Made by a program: the position numbers and the translations under genes
The notes under the pieces: generated by a model
Database searches by the model: none
Told to the model about the DNA's origin: nothing
What the model saw: the letters and a program-made list of their open reading frames with translations, nothing else
Source of the DNA: an uncultured Acidimicrobiia bacterium
GTDB lineage: Bacteria; Actinomycetota; Acidimicrobiia; Acidimicrobiales; CAIXPF01
Assembly (NCBI GenBank): GCA_903921205.1
Contig: CAIXPF010000141.1
Location: forward strand, 1 to 49,199
DNA length: 49,199 nucleotides
Direction: 5' to 3'
Shown here: piece after piece, positions 22,880 through 31,978 of the stretch
Layout of the letters: every line of letters starts with the position of its first letter
How positions within the stretch are numbered: position 1 is the first letter of the stretch

Positions 22880-24298
22880 GTGCCGCCCACCGACGCCACG
22901 AACGACGCCGTGAACGACGCCGCGAACGACACCGGGAGCGCGCCCCGGATCGGCCGGCGGGGTTGGCTGGCGGTGCTGCTGGCGTCGGCCAGCTACGTCA
23001 CGATCCTCGACAACCTCGGCCTCGCCGTCGCCTTCCCCACCATCGAGAAGGCCTTCCCCACCTTCGAGCGGACCACGCTGGCCTGGGTGTCCTCGGGCTA
23101 TGCGGTGGCCCTCGCCTCGTTGCTGCTGGTGGGCGGCCGGATGGCCGACCGGTGGGGTCGGCGCCGGATCTACCGCATCGGCATGATCAGCTTCGCGGTG
23201 GCCGCACTGTGCGCCGCCGGGGCGCCCAACCCGTGGCTGCTGATCGCGGCCCGTACCGCCCAGGGCGCCGCCGGTGCGTTGGTGATGGCATCGGCGCTGG
23301 CCCTGGCGCTGCCGCTGATCCACCCGGCCCGGCGGGGCACGGCCATGGGTTGGCTGGGCGTGTCCGGCTCGATGGCGTCGCTGCTCGGCCCGCTGGTGGC
23401 CGGCAACCTGCTGGCGGTGTCGAGTTGGCGGGTGGTCTTCTGCATCACCCCGCCGATCTGTCTGATCGCCTGGTGGGGCGCTCCCCGGGTGTTCGACCCC
23501 GACTCGCCCGACGGCGACGCCACGATCGACGTGGTCGGCGCGATCGAGGCCACCCTGGCCGTTGCCCTGGCGACCCTGGCCATCACCCAGTCGGCCCGCC
23601 TCGGGCTCGACAACCGGTTCGTGCTGGGCTCCGCAGCCGTGTCCGCGGTGCTCGGCGCGGCGTTCCTGCGGCGCTGTCTGCGGGTGTCGAACCCGTTGCT
23701 GCGCCTGGGCACCCTGCGCCGCCGGTCCTTCAGCGTGGCCACCGCGTCGCAGCTGTTCACCCAGCTCACCATCTTCACGTGGTTCTTCTCGATCCCGCTG
23801 TTCCTGCAGAACGAGTGGGGATGGTCGCCGAGCCGGTCGGGCTGGATCATCACCGTGGCCATGGCCATGGCGGTCAACTCGGTGTTCTTCGGGTCCTACG
23901 CCGACCGCAAGGGCTACCGGATCGTGCTGGTGGCCGGCGGGGTGTGCACCAGTGCCGGCATGGTGCTGTGGTTGCTGATGCTGCCGCCCACCCCGTCGTG
24001 GCTGGCCATCCTGCCCGGCCTGATGGTGTTCGGCTGGGGTACCGGCATGGTCGGCATGACCTCGACCGCCGCTGCGCTCGACGGCATCCCGGCCGAGGAG
24101 CTGGCCATGGCCAACGCCACGCACCAGACCGCCCGCCGGCTGATGCAGACCATGGGCACGGCGTTGGCGGTCGCGGTGCTCGGCAACCGCGAGACCGCCG
24201 GCTTCGGCCGCTACCAGGTCGTCTGGGCCATCGTCGCTGCGGGCTACCTGTTGTCGGGCCTGATCGCCCTCGGCTACCCGCGTCGCGCCGGCCGTTAG
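22880..24298 (+). CDS. MFS transporter, multidrug-export (DHA2-like) type
   Basis: This 472-residue integral membrane protein has the MFS helix 2-3 loop GGRMADRWGRRRIY (residues about 84-97) and the drug-antiporter segment SGSMASLLGPLVAGNLL in helix 5. About 14 hydrophobic segments are visible. The closing helix region carries ATHQTARRLMQTMGTALAVAVLG, typical of EmrB/QacA-type exporters. It may export a pathway product or a toxic lipophilic compound. The GTG at 22880 lies 14 bp after the NIPSNAP gene. The first 22 residues are a polar DATNDAVNDAANDT stretch with a short repeat. Confidence 0.82.
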   Translation: MPPTDATNDAVNDAANDTGSAPRIGRRGWLAVLLASASYVTILDNLGLAVAFPTIEKAFPTFERTTLAWVSSGYAVALASLLLVGGRMADRWGRRRIYRIGMISFAVAALCAAGAPNPWLLIAARTAQGAAGALVMASALALALPLIHPARRGTAMGWLGVSGSMASLLGPLVAGNLLAVSSWRVVFCITPPICLIAWWGAPRVFDPDSPDGDATIDVVGAIEATLAVALATLAITQSARLGLDNRFVLGSAAVSAVLGAAFLRRCLRVSNPLLRLGTLRRRSFSVATASQLFTQLTIFTWFFSIPLFLQNEWGWSPSRSGWIITVAMAMAVNSVFFGSYADRKGYRIVLVAGGVCTSAGMVLWLLMLPPTPSWLAILPGLMVFGWGTGMVGMTSTAAALDGIPAEELAMANATHQTARRLMQTMGTALAVAVLGNRETAGFGRYQVVWAIVAAGYLLSGLIALGYPRRAGR

Positions 24299-24382
24299 CG
24301 AACCACCACCGGCCGGACCCCGCCCGTGACCGGCCCGCAGTACGACCGGCGCGGCTGCACGCCGGGTCCCTGCGGCGACGAC

Positions 24383-25618
24383 TCAGCGATCGCGACCGAA
24401 CAGCAGTCCGTCGGCCTCGAGGGCGGCGATGGTCGCATCGTCGTAGCCGAGCAGGTCCCGCAGGATCTCGCCGTTGTGCTCACCGAGCTTCGAGGCGCGC
24501 AGGTCGGGATCGGGCCCACGGTCGGAGAACTTGATCGGGAAACCCGGCACCAGGAACGGCCCGGTGCGCTCGTCCTGCACCTCACGCACCATGTTGCGCT
24601 CGATGAAGTACGGGTGGTGCAGGGCCTCGGCCGGGCTGAGCACCGGACCGCACGGCACCCGTTCATGCTCGAGCGCGGCGATGACCTCGTCGTCGGTGGC
24701 GAAGGTCGCCATCCACGCCTCGATCATCGCCGTGAGCTCGTCCCGGTGCTCGAGCCGGGCGCCGTTGGAGCGGAAGTGCGGATGCTCGGCCAACTCGGGC
24801 CGGCCCATCGCCGCCCACAGCCCGTCGACCTGGCCCTGGGTGCACAGGATCACGATCCAGCCCTGCGGGGCCTTGAACGTTCCGGCGGGCGACAGCGGCT
24901 GGTAGTGGCGGCCCTGCCGCAGCGGCACGAACTCGTCGTCGGTGCCCTCCGTCATCGACACGGCATGCACCGCGGTCTCCTGCATGTGGAACAGCGCGTC
25001 GACCATGGACACGTCGATGTGGGCCCCACGACCGGTGCGGTCCCGGCGGTACAGGGCGTAGCCGACCCCGGCGAACGCGTGCAGGCCGGCGTTGGTGTCG
25101 CCGACGCCGATGCCGACGAAGGTGGGCGGCCCGTCGGGGTCACCGGTCATGTGCATCACCCCGGAGTAGGCCTGGGCGATGAAGTCGAAGCTGGTCTTGT
25201 GCCGCAGCGGCCCGGTCTGGCCGAACCCCGACACCGACGCGTAGATCAGGCGGGGGTTGATGGCGCTGAGGGTCTCGTAGTCCATGCCCCGGCGGGCCAT
25301 GACCCCGTGGCTGTAGTTCTCGACCAGCACGTCGACATGGGGCACCAGCGACTTGACCAGCTCGATGCCCTCGGGCCGGCGCAGGTCGACACACAGGCTG
25401 CGCTTGCCCCGGTTCTGCTGGATGAACCCACCGGCCCGGCCGTTGATGCGCGGCACCCCGGCCCGGGTGGGGTCGCCCCACGGCGACATCTCGACCTTGA
25501 TGACCTCAGCGCCCAACTCGACCAGCAGCCGGGTGCACGACGGCCCGGCCAGGTACTGGGTGAAGTCCAGCACCCGCACCCCGGCCAGATACGGTTCGTC
25601 CGACGGATCCATCATCAT
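24383..25618 (-). CDS. Family III CoA-transferase (CaiB/BaiF type)
   Basis: This 411-residue single-domain enzyme opens with AGVRVLDFTQYLAGP, then LGAEVIKVE, NRGKRSLCVDL and VLVENY, the canonical CoA-binding Rossmann-like order. The catalytic Asp is Asp174 (GVGDTNAGLH), 15 residues before the conserved ALYRR. It should transfer CoA between carboxylic acids; the donor and acceptor are unknown. The start codon is one of three consecutive ATGs (25618, 25615, 25612) with GGGGCAGGG just upstream. Convergent to the MFS gene across 84 bp. Confidence 0.9.
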   Translation of the reverse strand: MMMDPSDEPYLAGVRVLDFTQYLAGPSCTRLLVELGAEVIKVEMSPWGDPTRAGVPRINGRAGGFIQQNRGKRSLCVDLRRPEGIELVKSLVPHVDVLVENYSHGVMARRGMDYETLSAINPRLIYASVSGFGQTGPLRHKTSFDFIAQAYSGVMHMTGDPDGPPTFVGIGVGDTNAGLHAFAGVGYALYRRDRTGRGAHIDVSMVDALFHMQETAVHAVSMTEGTDDEFVPLRQGRHYQPLSPAGTFKAPQGWIVILCTQGQVDGLWAAMGRPELAEHPHFRSNGARLEHRDELTAMIEAWMATFATDDEVIAALEHERVPCGPVLSPAEALHHPYFIERNMVREVQDERTGPFLVPGFPIKFSDRGPDPDLRASKLGEHNGEILRDLLGYDDATIAALEADGLLFGRDR

Positions 25619-25732
25619 CCCTGCCCCCTGCCCCCTGTTCCCGGGCCGCATTGTCGCACGTCGACGGGGCCGACCGACGACGACCCGCCCCAACCCGGCC
25701 GACGACGGTGGGCCGCAACGCCCTCGACCGAC

Positions 25733-26125
25733 TCAGTCGGCGAACATGTCCTCGACGAGGGCGGTGTCGAGGTAGGCGATGACGTTGCGGATCAGGCCGG
25801 CCTCGAAGCCGAGTACCCAGCAGTAGGTCTGCTCGTAGGGCCGGCCGTTGCGGCCCCGGCTGCGACCCTCCCACTGCAGTATGACCGTGTCGCCGACGTC
25901 GTGCACCGCAACGATCGTGGCCAGCAACGGCTCGCCGAGTTGCGCGATCAGCTTGCCGGTGGCCCCGGCCACGAAGGACGCCTTGTCGGTGAACGTTCCG
26001 GAGATGGGCGTCGTACCGATGACCCGCCAGGTGACGGTGGGCGACACCAGCTCGAAGAACTCCCTGCTCGAACCGCGCTCCCAGTGGGAGAAGGCGGCGC
26101 GGACACGTTCGGCATTGGTCTCCAT
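25733..26125 (-). CDS. SnoaL-like/NTF2-fold protein
   Basis: This 130-residue protein has the SnoaL/ketosteroid-isomerase-like order: helix ERVRAAFSHWERGSSREFFELV, strand VTWRVIGTTPISG, helix KASFVAGATGKLIAQLG, then strands TIVAVHDVGDTVILQWEGR and CWVLGFEAGLIRNVIAYLDT. It may isomerise or hydrolyse a hydrophobic substrate; catalytic residues cannot be assigned. A TAGCGT hexamer lies 8 nt before the ATG, and a GTACCG-CT-CGGTAC palindrome sits just upstream of that hexamer as a candidate repressor site. The repeat-rich 533-bp region begins beyond it. Confidence 0.78.
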   Translation of the reverse strand: METNAERVRAAFSHWERGSSREFFELVSPTVTWRVIGTTPISGTFTDKASFVAGATGKLIAQLGEPLLATIVAVHDVGDTVILQWEGRSRGRNGRPYEQTYCWVLGFEAGLIRNVIAYLDTALVEDMFAD

Positions 26126-26133
26126 GCCCGCTG

Positions 26134-26139
26134 ACGCTA
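26134..26139 (-). promoter_or_regulatory. -10 hexamer TAGCGT, leaderless geometry
   Basis: On the minus strand TAGCGT lies 8 nt before the ATG at 26125. Confidence 0.5.
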
Positions 26140-26144
26140 GCGCA

Positions 26145-26158
26145 GTACCGCTCGGTAC
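26145..26158. promoter_or_regulatory. Palindrome GTACCGCTCGGTAC, candidate operator
   Basis: A perfect 6+2+6 palindrome sits immediately upstream of the SnoaL -10 hexamer, where a bound repressor would block polymerase. The looser form GTACC-N4-GGTAC also occurs at 3188, 37970 and 46849, but there inside coding sequence. Confidence 0.4.
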
Positions 26159-26290
26159 GGTCCCGGTGACGGGCTGCCTGCAGGGCCTGTCGGACGACCG
26201 GACTCGACCGCTCCCGGGCCGGGCGGCCGTACCGCTCCACCACGGCGGACGGTTCGGCCCGGGCACCGATGCGGCGAATCGTTCACGCCG

Positions 26291-26345
26291 ATTCGACGCC
26301 GAATCGACGCCGAATCGACGCCGAATCGATGCCGAATCGACGCGA
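26291..26345. repeat. Five 11-bp tandem repeats (AATCGACGCCG)
   Basis: ATTCGACGCCG, AATCGACGCCG twice, AATCGATGCCG and AATCGACGCGA run without interruption. 11 bp is close to one helical turn, so GAATCG cores are presented on one face of the DNA. Confidence 0.8.
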
Positions 26346-26387
26346 CGCCGCCGGCAACCATGCCCGACAAGAGGGGTCCGGCGGCGT
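26345..26387. repeat. Inverted repeat beside paired-arm element copy 2
   Basis: ACGCCGCCGG (26345-26354) and CCGGCGGCGT (26378-26387) form a perfect 10-bp stem with a 23-nt loop abutting the element. Confidence 0.5.
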
Positions 26388-26507
26388 GCTTGTAGCGAAA
26401 TGGTTCGTGAGGCCCCGCCATCGCGCATCCCGGAAACGCGAACCCGCAGGTCAGAGCGGTATGCCGAATCCGGCTGTCGCGGTCGCCGAACCATTTCGCT
26501 ACAAACC
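26387..26507 (-). repeat. Paired-arm dispersed element, copy 2 (inverted)
   Basis: 121 bp. The inner 19 nt of the left arm (26387-26407) match TTTGTAGCGAAATGGTTCG except at the first base; the right arm (26487-26507) is its complement. The interior read on the minus strand shares GGCATACCGCTCTGACC then TTCGCGT with the GGCAACCCGCTGACC and TTCGCG of copies 1 and 3, so this copy is flipped. It lies between divergent genes. Confidence 0.72.
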
Positions 26508-26658
26508 TGATCGACGGGACCGGTCGGGGCGGGGCGAAGCGGGCCGGGCCGGGGCGGGCGGGAGCGACCGGGGCGGGGTGACGGCAGCGGGCGGGCGCGG
26601 ACCCGGCCGGACGTGCGAGGCTCGATGCCGGACCGAGCGAAATCCGAAGGAGCAGACC

Positions 26659-27567
26659 ATGGGACTACTCGACGGCAAGGTGGCCATCGTGACCGGCGCA
26701 GGACGCGGCCTCGGCCGTAGCCATGCCCACCTGCTGGCCGCCGAAGGGGCGGCGGTCGTGGTCAACGACCTCGGCGGCGAATGGGACGGCCACGGCGCCG
26801 ACCCCCGCGCCGCCTCCGAGACCGCCGCCGAGATCGTCACCGCCGGCGGCAGGGCCGTGGCCAACTTCGACGACGTGGCCGACTGGGAAGGCGGACAGCG
26901 CCTCATCAACCAAGCCGTGGAGACCTACGGCCGGCTCGACATCCTGGTGTGCAACGCCGGGTTCGTGCGGGACCGCACGGTGTTCAACATGACCGAGGAG
27001 GAATGGGATTCCGTCATCCGGGTCCACCTCAAGGGTCACTTCGTGCCCACCCGGTGGGCCACCACCTACTGGCGTGAGCAGTTCAAGGCCACCGAGGCGC
27101 CGGTCGGCGGCCGCATCATCTACACCGCCTCCGAGGCGGGCCTGTTCGGCAACGCCGGCCAACCCAACTACTCCGCGGCCAAGGCCGGCATCGCCTCGCT
27201 CGGCATCACCGTGGCCCGCGAGATGAAGCGCTACGGCGTCACGTGCAACACCATCAACCCCCGGGCCCGCACCCGGATGACGGTCAACACCTTCGGCGCC
27301 GACCAGCTGACCGCCAAGGAGGGCGAGTTCGACGTCAACGATCCCGACAACGTCTCGCCGTGGATCGGCTACCTGTGCAGCGACCATGCCGCCGACATCA
27401 CCGGCCAGACCTTCGTGGTGGGCGGCGACACCGTCGCCCTGATGCAGGGGTGGACCCGGGCCAACCGCATCCGCAAGGGCAAGGACCGCTGGACCCCCGC
27501 CGAGCTGGTCGAGGCCCGCGCCGAGCTGTTCGGCGACCGCCCCACCGGTCCGCCCCGCTTCGGCTGA
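26659..27567 (+). CDS. SDR-family oxidoreductase
   Basis: This 302-residue SDR has TGAGRGLG (residues 12-19), an inserted NDLGGEWDGHGAD loop after the second strand, CNAGFVRDRTVFNM, and Tyr171/Lys175 (YSAAK). The inserted loop and RDRT motif are typical of the (3R)-hydroxyacyl-CoA dehydrogenase/17-beta-HSD4-like branch, which acts on acyl-CoA or steroid substrates. Length is normal for that branch. The ATG at 26659 has GAAGGAG 8 nt upstream; longer in-frame starts would run through the paired-arm element. Confidence 0.87.
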   Translation: MGLLDGKVAIVTGAGRGLGRSHAHLLAAEGAAVVVNDLGGEWDGHGADPRAASETAAEIVTAGGRAVANFDDVADWEGGQRLINQAVETYGRLDILVCNAGFVRDRTVFNMTEEEWDSVIRVHLKGHFVPTRWATTYWREQFKATEAPVGGRIIYTASEAGLFGNAGQPNYSAAKAGIASLGITVAREMKRYGVTCNTINPRARTRMTVNTFGADQLTAKEGEFDVNDPDNVSPWIGYLCSDHAADITGQTFVVGGDTVALMQGWTRANRIRKGKDRWTPAELVEARAELFGDRPTGPPRFG

Positions 27568-27603
27568 CGGTCTGCGCTCGCCGCACCCGGCAACGCGCCG
27601 GAC

Positions 27604-27627
27604 CGGCGGGTCGGCGGGTCGGCGGGT
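27604..27627. repeat. Three 8-bp tandem repeats (CGGCGGGT)
   Basis: Short direct repeats lie in the 73-bp gap between the convergent SDR and GNAT genes. Confidence 0.7.
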
Positions 27628-27640
27628 CGGCGCGGCGGTG

Positions 27641-28153
27641 TCAGCCGGCGGCGAACAGCATCCGGTAGCCCAGCACCTGTACCGGCCGGGTTCGGCCGAA
27701 CGACGCGTCGAGCGCCGTCCACCGGTCGAACCCGAGCCGTTGGTACAACCGCTGGGCGGCCTGCATCAGGTTGGTGGTGTGCAGCGCAATGCCCGGTGCG
27801 CCCTCGGCCCGGGCCCGCTGCACACAGGCCAGGGTGAGCGCAGCACCCACCCCGCGGCCCTGTGCCGCCGGGGCGGTGGCGAGCATGCGGAACCCCGCCA
27901 GATCCCCCAGCGTGTCGGCCAGCTTCGGCATCTCGTCGGCGTAGCGCCGGTAGTAGGTGACGTCGCCGAGCACCTCGTGGCCATCGACGGCGACCAGCAC
28001 GACGGCGGTCGGCCCACGCCCGGCGAGGTCCGCCAGCTCCTCGCCGTAGGCACCGAGCGGACCCATCCCCGGCAGGGCGGCATAGGCGGCCACCGTCAGC
28101 TCGGCGACCGCCGGGTACTCGTCGGGCCGAGCCTCGCGCACCTCGACGGTCAT
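27641..28153 (-). CDS. GNAT-family N-acetyltransferase
   Basis: This 170-residue protein has a complete GNAT fold: VEVREARPDEYPAVAELT, GDVTYY, FRMLATAPAAQGRGVGAALT (acetyl-CoA loop Q-G-R-G-V-G) and NLMQAAQRLYQRLGF. The acceptor is unknown. The ATG at 28153 is preferred to a start six codons upstream because it forms an ATGA overlap with the stop of the acyl-CoA dehydrogenase gene, implying translational coupling with that enzyme. Confidence 0.83.
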   Translation of the reverse strand: MTVEVREARPDEYPAVAELTVAAYAALPGMGPLGAYGEELADLAGRGPTAVVLVAVDGHEVLGDVTYYRRYADEMPKLADTLGDLAGFRMLATAPAAQGRGVGAALTLACVQRARAEGAPGIALHTTNLMQAAQRLYQRLGFDRWTALDASFGRTRPVQVLGYRMLFAAG

Positions 28154-29340
28154 CGGGGCACGTCCACCCACGGCAGGTCCTTGTCCACGCGCGGCTCACC
28201 GGGCAGGCCCAGCACCCGCTCGCCCATGATGTTGCGCATGATCTCCGAGGTGCCGCCCTCGATGGAGTTGGCCCGGGCCCGCAGGAAGAACATGTGGTCG
28301 GGCTGGCGGGCCATCTCGAGCCTGGTCCCCCGTCCGAGGTCGTAGCCGTCGGGGTACAGCATCCCGCCAGGGCCCATCAGGTCGAGCACGAAGCTCGAGA
28401 TCTGTTGGTTCAGCTTGGCGGCCACGACCTTGCCCACCGAACCCTCCGGGCCTGGGTTGCCCGAGGCCCGCAGCTGCGACGCCCGCCAGTTGGTCAGCCG
28501 CGACACCTCGGCCTGCACCCACAGCTGCATCAGGGCGTCCTTGGTGGCGGCGTCGCCGTGGGCCGGGCTCTGCTCCCACGCCCGCACCGCCCGCTTGATG
28601 ACCCCGTCGCCGCGGCCGGGCACGGCTCCGCCGATGAGTACCCGCTCGTTCATCAGCGTGGTGAGCGACACCCGCCAGCCGTCGCCGATGTCACCCATCC
28701 GGTTGGAGTCGGGAATGCGGACGTCGGTGAAGTAGACCTCGTTGAACTCCGCCTGTCCGGTCATCTGCCGCAACGGTCGCACCTCGACACCGGGACTGTG
28801 CATGTCGACGATGAAGTAGGTCAGCCCCTGGTGCTTGGGCAGCGAGATGTCGGTGCGGGCCACGAGCATGCCCCAGCGGGCGAGGTGCGCCCCCGAGTTC
28901 CACACCTTCTGACCGTTGACCACCCACTCGTCGCCGTCACGCACCGCCCGGGTCGATACGGCGGCGAGGTCGGACCCGGCGCCCGGCTCGGAGAACAACT
29001 GGCACCAGAACTCCTCGGCGGTGAACAACGGACGCAGCCAGCGCTGCTTCTGAGCCTCGGTGCCATAGGTGACGACCACCGGTCCGCCCATCCCGATACC
29101 GAGCGGGTTACGGGGCGCGGCCTGCGGTCCCCCGGCGGCGGCGATACGTTCCTGGACCTGCTTCTGCAGCTTGGGCCCGACCCCCAGCCCGCCGTAGCCG
29201 ACCGGGAAGTGTACCCACGCCAGACCCAGGTCGAACTGGGCGCCGAGGAAGGCGACCTTGTCCTTGGGGTCGTGCTCGGCGAGGAGCCGGTCGGTGGCGG
29301 CGGCGACACGGGCCTCGGCGTCGGAGTCGGTACTGGTCAT
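28150..29340 (-). CDS. Acyl-CoA dehydrogenase
   Basis: This 396-residue flavoenzyme carries the FAD- and substrate-binding segments QLFSEPGAGSDLAAVSTRA and VVNGQKVWNSGAHLARW, and the C-terminal ANSIEGGTSEIMRNIMGERVLGLP. It should introduce an alpha,beta double bond into an acyl-CoA, passing electrons to ETF. It resembles long-chain or sterol side-chain FadE-type enzymes of actinobacteria. The ATG at 29340 has CGGGAG upstream. It is divergent from the second two-domain CoA-transferase and may use CoA esters formed by it. Confidence 0.9.
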   Translation of the reverse strand: MTSTDSDAEARVAAATDRLLAEHDPKDKVAFLGAQFDLGLAWVHFPVGYGGLGVGPKLQKQVQERIAAAGGPQAAPRNPLGIGMGGPVVVTYGTEAQKQRWLRPLFTAEEFWCQLFSEPGAGSDLAAVSTRAVRDGDEWVVNGQKVWNSGAHLARWGMLVARTDISLPKHQGLTYFIVDMHSPGVEVRPLRQMTGQAEFNEVYFTDVRIPDSNRMGDIGDGWRVSLTTLMNERVLIGGAVPGRGDGVIKRAVRAWEQSPAHGDAATKDALMQLWVQAEVSRLTNWRASQLRASGNPGPEGSVGKVVAAKLNQQISSFVLDLMGPGGMLYPDGYDLGRGTRLEMARQPDHMFFLRARANSIEGGTSEIMRNIMGERVLGLPGEPRVDKDLPWVDVPR

Positions 29341-29480
29341 GGGTGCTCCCGGGTACGGCGATCTCGCCGCAGGTTACCGAGCCGGCTACCCGTACCGATC
29401 GGCATGGCCGGGGTCGCTCTGCCGGGCCGTCCGCCTCACCCGGTACGCTGCGCAGCGCTTCGATCCCGGGAGGAACCAAC

Positions 29481-31892
29481 GTGCCGCTGTCGGCCTATCG
29501 CGTGCTCGACCTGACCGATGAGCGAGGGCAGTTCGCCGGGTATCTCCTGGCGCAGCTGGGCGCCGAGGTGATCTGCATCGAACCGCCCGGGGGCCAGCGC
29601 TCACGGCACCTGGGGCCCTTCGTCGACGACGTGGCAGGCCCCGATCGCTCGCTGTTCCACCTGGCCTACAACCGGGGCAAGCGTTCGGTGGTCCTCGACG
29701 ACGACGCAGACGCACTCGCCACGCTCGCCGCCGGCGCCGACGTCGTGCTCGACTGCGGAGCGCTCCCCGTCGACCTCGCCGCCCTGCGGGCCGCCAACCC
29801 GGCGCTCATCACCGTGTCGATCACCCCCTTCGGCAGCGAGGGACCCAAGGCCGGGTGGCTGGCCGGCGACCTCACCCTGGCCGCAGCCGGCGGCGTGCTG
29901 TCGGTGACCGGCGACCAGGACCGCCCGCCGGTGCGCATCAGCCAACCGCAGAGCTGGTTACACGGCTGCGCCGACGCCGTCAGCGCCACCTCGATCGCCC
30001 TCACCGAGCGGGCCCGCTCCGGCCTCGGCCAGCACGTCGACGTGTCGTGCCAGCAGTCCCTCATCGCCGCCACCCAGTTCTGCATGATGAACGCCCTGGT
30101 CGACCTGCCCCAGGCCAAGCGCATCGCCGGAGGGCTGGAGCTCGGCCCGTTCACGCTGCGCTTCGTCTACGAGTGCGCCGACGGTCACGTGTCGGTCACC
30201 TACCTGTTCGGCTCGGTCATCGGCCCGTACACCAACCGGCTGTTCCGCTGGATGTTCGAGGAGGGGGCCTGCGACGCCGGCCTCGCCGAACGCAACTGGG
30301 TCACCTTCGCCACCGATGTGCTCGAGGGCCGCGAGGACATCGCCGAGCTCGACCGGGCCACGCAGGCCATCGAGGCCTTCACCCGCACCCGGACCAAGCG
30401 GGAGCTGGTGGAGACGGCCGGGGTCAAGGGCGCCCTCATCGCCCCCATCCACACCAGCCGCGACATCCTCGATCTCGACCACCTCGCCGAGCGCCGCTTC
30501 TGGTCGCCGCTGACGGTGCCGGGCCGCACCGAGCCGGTCCGGGCCGCCGGGCCGTTCGCCCGGTTGCACGGCTCGCCGCTGACCACCCTCGGCCCGCCGC
30601 CGGCGCTGGGCGAGCACACCGCCGAGGTACTGGCCGAGCCAGCCCGGCGTCCGTCCGTGCCGGCAACCCCGGCAACCCCGGCAACCCCGGCCGGCGCGCT
30701 CGACGGGCTGAAGGTGGTCGACCTGTTCTGGGCCCTGGCCGGGCCGGGCACCACCCGTACCCTGGCCGACCACGGGGCCACCGTGATCCGCATCGAGTCG
30801 GAGCAGCGGCCCGAGCTGCTGCGGGCGGCCAGCCCGTTCCGGGTGCCCGGCAACGACTTCGAGGGGTCGATGCAGTACCACTCGACCAATGCCTCGAAGC
30901 TGCATCTGCAGCTGAACCTGTCGGTGCCCGAGTCACGCGAGGTGCTGTTCGACCTGATTCGGTGGGCCGATGTGGTGACCGAGTCGTTCACCCCGCGGGC
31001 CATGCGCTCGATGGGCCTCGGCTACGAGCTGTTCCGCTCGATCAACCCGCGCATCATCATGGTGTCGTCGTGTCTGATGGGCCAGGACGGCCCGCTGCGG
31101 GACTACGCCGGGTTCGGCACGGCCGGGGCGGCCTACGGCGGCTTCTACCCCATCACCGGCTGGCCCGACCGTCTCCCGGCGGGCCCGTACACCGCCTACA
31201 CCGACTACATCAGCCCTCGCTTCACGGTGGCCGCCATCCTCGCCGCCGTCGGGCACCGTGAGCGCACCGGCGAAGGCCAGTACCTCGACCTGTCCCAGAT
31301 GGAGCTCGGCCTGCAGATGCTGGCGCCGGGCCTGCTCGACGACGAGCTGCACGGCCTGGTCGGCATGCGCCGGGGCAACCGCGACCCGCACCTGGCACCA
31401 CACGTCGTCGCCCCGGCCGGACCGGAGGGCGAGGACCGCTGGATCGCGCTGGCCTGCCACACCGACGCCCAGTGGGCGACGCTTGCCGGGCTGTGCGGCC
31501 GGGCCGATCTGGCCGGGCTCACCGTGGCCGAGCGGCTCGACCGGGTCGACGAGATCGAGGCGGTGGTGTGCGCCTGGACCGCCGGGCAGGACCCGTCGGC
31601 GTTGCAGGAGCGGTTGCAGGCCGCCGGCATCGACGCCCACCAGGTGCAGAACAGCGCCGAGTGCGTGGCCGACCCGCAGCTGGTGCTGCGCCGACAGTTC
31701 CGCGAGGTCCCCCACCCGATCTACGGCACGACGTTCGTGGAGGGCCCGGCGTTCACCCTGTCGCGTACGCCCGGTGGGCCGCGCTGGGGAGGCCCGCCGA
31801 TGGGCACCCACAACCAGGACATACTCTCCGGTATTCTCGGCTACGACGACGACCGCATCGCCGACCTGGTCATCGCCGGCGCCCTGAGCTGA
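29481..31892 (+). CDS. Two-domain family III CoA-transferase (CaiB/BaiF type), second copy
   Basis: This 803-residue protein has the same tandem architecture as that at 7609-10092: an N-terminal CaiB/BaiF fold (1-385), a short linker with three Pro-Ala-Thr repeats, and a second fold (about 405-803) opening ALDGLKVVDLFWALAGPG. The C-terminal half keeps Asp575 (YTDYISPRF) 15 residues before AAV. In the N-terminal half that position is Trp159, so only the second half appears catalytic. The GTG start at 29481 is preceded by GGGAGG; a TACGCT hexamer lies about 38 nt upstream. Divergent from the acyl-CoA dehydrogenase. Confidence 0.87.
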   Translation: MPLSAYRVLDLTDERGQFAGYLLAQLGAEVICIEPPGGQRSRHLGPFVDDVAGPDRSLFHLAYNRGKRSVVLDDDADALATLAAGADVVLDCGALPVDLAALRAANPALITVSITPFGSEGPKAGWLAGDLTLAAAGGVLSVTGDQDRPPVRISQPQSWLHGCADAVSATSIALTERARSGLGQHVDVSCQQSLIAATQFCMMNALVDLPQAKRIAGGLELGPFTLRFVYECADGHVSVTYLFGSVIGPYTNRLFRWMFEEGACDAGLAERNWVTFATDVLEGREDIAELDRATQAIEAFTRTRTKRELVETAGVKGALIAPIHTSRDILDLDHLAERRFWSPLTVPGRTEPVRAAGPFARLHGSPLTTLGPPPALGEHTAEVLAEPARRPSVPATPATPATPAGALDGLKVVDLFWALAGPGTTRTLADHGATVIRIESEQRPELLRAASPFRVPGNDFEGSMQYHSTNASKLHLQLNLSVPESREVLFDLIRWADVVTESFTPRAMRSMGLGYELFRSINPRIIMVSSCLMGQDGPLRDYAGFGTAGAAYGGFYPITGWPDRLPAGPYTAYTDYISPRFTVAAILAAVGHRERTGEGQYLDLSQMELGLQMLAPGLLDDELHGLVGMRRGNRDPHLAPHVVAPAGPEGEDRWIALACHTDAQWATLAGLCGRADLAGLTVAERLDRVDEIEAVVCAWTAGQDPSALQERLQAAGIDAHQVQNSAECVADPQLVLRRQFREVPHPIYGTTFVEGPAFTLSRTPGGPRWGGPPMGTHNQDILSGILGYDDDRIADLVIAGALS
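30660..30686 (+). repeat. Three 9-bp tandem repeats in the linker (CCGGCAACC)
   Basis: The repeat encodes Pro-Ala-Thr three times between the two CoA-transferase domains. Confidence 0.8.
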
Positions 31893-31978
31893 CCGCGATC
31901 CCCGCCCGCTCCCGCCGCCCCGGCGGGAGCCCGGACGTGCGGCCCCCACCCGGCGGCCGCGCACCCGGGCACGCGGAG

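Larger units (their letters stand above)
26126..26658. other. 533-bp divergent intergenic region with repeats
   Basis: No credible gene is seen. It holds the SnoaL promoter and palindrome (26134-26158), five 11-bp GAATCGACGCC-type units (26291-26345), a stem-loop (26345-26387), copy 2 of the paired-arm element (26387-26507), a G-rich patch of GGGGCGGG-like repeats (26520-26580), and the SDR ribosome-binding site. Confidence 0.7.

Noticed and set aside
26291-26345. 11-bp tandem repeats as a CRISPR array
   Set aside because: There are no spacers, the unit is far too short, and no cas genes are nearby.
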